This document shows positions 62,887-64,000 of a stretch of 64,000 nt of DNA, one piece after another. The position numbers and the translations under genes were made by a program. The stretch is from Agrobacterium fabrum str. C58 (GTDB lineage Bacteria; Pseudomonadota; Alphaproteobacteria; Rhizobiales; Rhizobiaceae), in NCBI RefSeq assembly GCF_000092025.1, contig NC_003064.2:1-64000 (forward strand). The letters run 5' to 3'. How positions within the stretch are numbered: the stretch's first letter is position 1; every line of letters starts with the position of its first letter. The notes under the pieces are model-generated. The model had not been told where the DNA came from and searched no databases. It saw nothing but the letters and a program-made list of their open reading frames with translations.

Positions 62887-63339
62887 CTACGTCTTGATTT
62901 TGTCCCGTATGGTGTCGAGTGATTGCTTGATCGCTCGCAATGCCTCGGCATCCACTCCGACGGCTTCTTCGATACAGCGCATGATATCGGCGGCATGGGC
63001 TCTGAGCGCGCCGCCTTTCTCTGTCAGGTGAATGAGCACCTCCCGTTCGTCACTGCGGTTCCGGGTCCTGGTGATCAGCCCGGCCGCCTCCAGCCGCTTG
63101 AGGAGCGGTGTCAGGGTGCTTGAATCGAGGAACAGTGTCTTCCCCAGCTCCCTTACGGTCTGGCCGTCGCGATGCCAGAGTGTCACCATGACCAGATACT
63201 GCGGATAAGTCAGACCGACTTTGTGGAGCAGCGGCCTGTAGAGCTGTGTGAATGCGTGGCCGGCTGAATAGAGAGAAAAGCACAGCATGCCGCTCACGTC
63301 GGTCAGGCTGGTTTCGGTGTTAGATGGGACGGTTGTCAT
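62887..63339 (-). CDS. OhrR/MarR-family redox-sensing regulator
   Basis: A 150-aa MarR-type repressor very like OhrR. The redox cysteine is present near residue 19 in GMLCFSLYSAGHAFTQLYRP, followed by GLTYPQYLVMVTLWHRDGQT and LDSSTLTPLLKRLEAAGLIT (recognition helix), then RSDEREVLIHLTEKG (wing). Oxidation of the cysteine by organic peroxide would release DNA. ATG 63339 is chosen because the OhrR similarity begins there; an upstream ATG at 63444 would overlap the promoter region. Divergent from an alpha/beta hydrolase, its probable target. Confidence 0.85.
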   Translation of the reverse strand: MTTVPSNTETSLTDVSGMLCFSLYSAGHAFTQLYRPLLHKVGLTYPQYLVMVTLWHRDGQTVRELGKTLFLDSSTLTPLLKRLEAAGLITRTRNRSDEREVLIHLTEKGGALRAHAADIMRCIEEAVGVDAEALRAIKQSLDTIRDKIKT

Positions 63340-63390
63340 AACGGGCTCCTTTCGCTCTAAATAATTTGTGCGCGATTTAATTGCAAGCGC

Positions 63391-63444
63391 TTGACAGGGC
63401 GTATGTTGGTGAGCATATAGATCGTACACAAAGCAATTGTGCAC
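63391..63444 (+). promoter_or_regulatory. hydrolase promoter and probable OhrR-like operator
   Basis: A near-ideal promoter (TTGACA 63391-63396, 17-bp spacer, CATATA 63414-63419) is followed by an inverted repeat, GT-x-CACAA-N5-TTGTG-x-AC (63424-63444), at the predicted transcription start. AT-rich TTTAATTGC lies just upstream. Repression by the divergent MarR-type protein through this palindrome is the likely control. Confidence 0.6.
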
Positions 63445-63471
63445 TATCTATTTAAATGACAGGAGAACAGC

Positions 63472-64000
63472 ATGTCGCGTTTCACCACCACTGACGGTAC
63501 CCGCCTCTTTTATAAGGACTGGGGCGCAGGGCAGCCGATCCTCTTTGCCCACGGGTGGCCGCTGTCATCCGATGCATGGGACCAGCAGATGCTGTTCTTC
63601 AGCCAGAACGGCTTCCGCGTCATCGCCCACGATCGCCGCAGCCATGGCCGCTCGGATCAGACATTTGACGGCAACAACATGGACCAGTATGCCGACGATC
63701 TCGCCGAACTGATCAATGCACTCGACCTGTCGGACCTGATCTTGGTTGGCCATTCGACCGGTGGCGGCGAGGTCTCGCATTATGTCGGCCGTCATGGCAC
63801 GGCTCGTGTTGCCAAGGTGGTTCTGGTGGGTGCGGTGCCGCCGGTGATGCTGAAGACCGTTGACAACCCGAACGGTACGCCGATGGAGGTATTCGACAGT
63901 ATCCGCGAAAACACCGCGAAGAACCGTTCGCAGTTTTTCTTCGATCTGACGGTGCCTTTCTACGGCTTTAACCGGGAAGGTGTCGCGACCAATGACGGCA
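63472..64000 (+). CDS. alpha/beta hydrolase (non-heme chloroperoxidase/arylesterase-like), partial
   Basis: The first 176 residues of a protein that continues past the window. It has the oxyanion [10 protein letters not shown] region, [12 protein letters not shown], and the nucleophile elbow [10 protein letters not shown] (Ser near residue 95), as in bacterial non-heme chloroperoxidases/esterases (about 275 aa). No signal peptide. ATG 63472 follows CAGGAG. Co-location with an OhrR-like regulator suggests a role in peroxide or aromatic ester metabolism. Confidence 0.85.
   Translation, partial: MSRFTTTDGTRLFYKDWGAGQPILFAHGWPLSSDAWDQQMLFFSQNGFRVIAHDRRSHGRSDQTFDGNNMDQYADDLAELINALDLSDLILVGHSTGGGEVSHYVGRHGTARVAKVVLVGAVPPVMLKTVDNPNGTPMEVFDSIRENTAKNRSQFFFDLTVPFYGFNREGVATNDG

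Overview
The window looks like part of a large repABC replicon (plasmid or chromid) of a Rhizobiaceae bacterium of the Agrobacterium/Rhizobium type. The evidence is a complete repA-repB-repC cassette with its antisense RNA at the left end, a DUF982 protein, an RHE_PE00001-type (DUF1612) DNA-binding protein, a permease/ATPase-fused polar amino acid importer, and a two-Ku, two-ligase end-joining island. All of these are typical of rhizobial secondary replicons. No tRNA, rRNA or CRISPR array was seen.

Layout. (1) 0.15-3.8 kb: replication and partition genes. (2) 4.1-10.0 kb: a catabolic operon on the minus strand (binding protein, fused permease-ATPase, Gfo/Idh/MocA dehydrogenase, DAO-type FAD oxidoreductase). 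It is controlled by a divergent LacI-type regulator, with two copies of one palindromic operator between them. (3) 10-14.4 kb: a few small genes (DUF72, DsbA/FrnE-like) among gene stumps, with a pair of strong palindromes at 12.0-12.14 kb that resemble repABC parS centromeres. (4) 14.3-17.6 kb: a FitAB/VapBC-type toxin-antitoxin pair, a tyrosine integrase and an RHE_PE00001 protein. (5) 17.7-27.9 kb: a defence island with a complete QatABCD operon, trailed by DUF2971 and HNH genes, facing a divergent Gabija-type pair (OLD/TOPRIM ATPase plus UvrD-like helicase). (6) 27.9-38.8 kb: decayed IS21, IS3 and Tn3 elements, a LuxI-like fragment, and unfamiliar AT-richer genes. The latter include a SIR2 protein, a membrane coiled-coil protein and a protein with two PD-(D/E)XK-like motifs, which together form a candidate undescribed defence cassette. 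A zinc-ribbon/HEPN gene and an HNH-like gene follow. (7) 39.2-46.3 kb: a Fic protein, then a serine recombinase-ParB-ParB operon with a divergent small regulator bounded by imperfect 29-bp direct repeats, then an AbiE-type toxin-antitoxin pair with repeated operators. (8) 46.4-56.6 kb: a DNA repair and stress island with exonuclease III, two Ku proteins, a stand-alone ATP-dependent ligase, full LigD, Hsp20 with a ROSE-like RNA thermometer, and small rhizobial hypotheticals. (9) 57-62.6 kb: a Ugp-like operon (binding protein, two permeases, glycerophosphodiesterase, ATPase, RpiR regulator). (10) 62.9-64 kb: an OhrR/MarR regulator divergent from an alpha/beta hydrolase that runs off the window.

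Overall this is a plasmid backbone at the left, two metabolic transport operons, a housekeeping-like repair block, and about 32 kb of accessory DNA between. The accessory part carries at least four recognisable defence or toxin systems (FitAB, Qat, Gabija, AbiE), some candidate new ones, and debris from at least six mobile elements. All family assignments come from reading motifs in the translated sequence; no database search was run.
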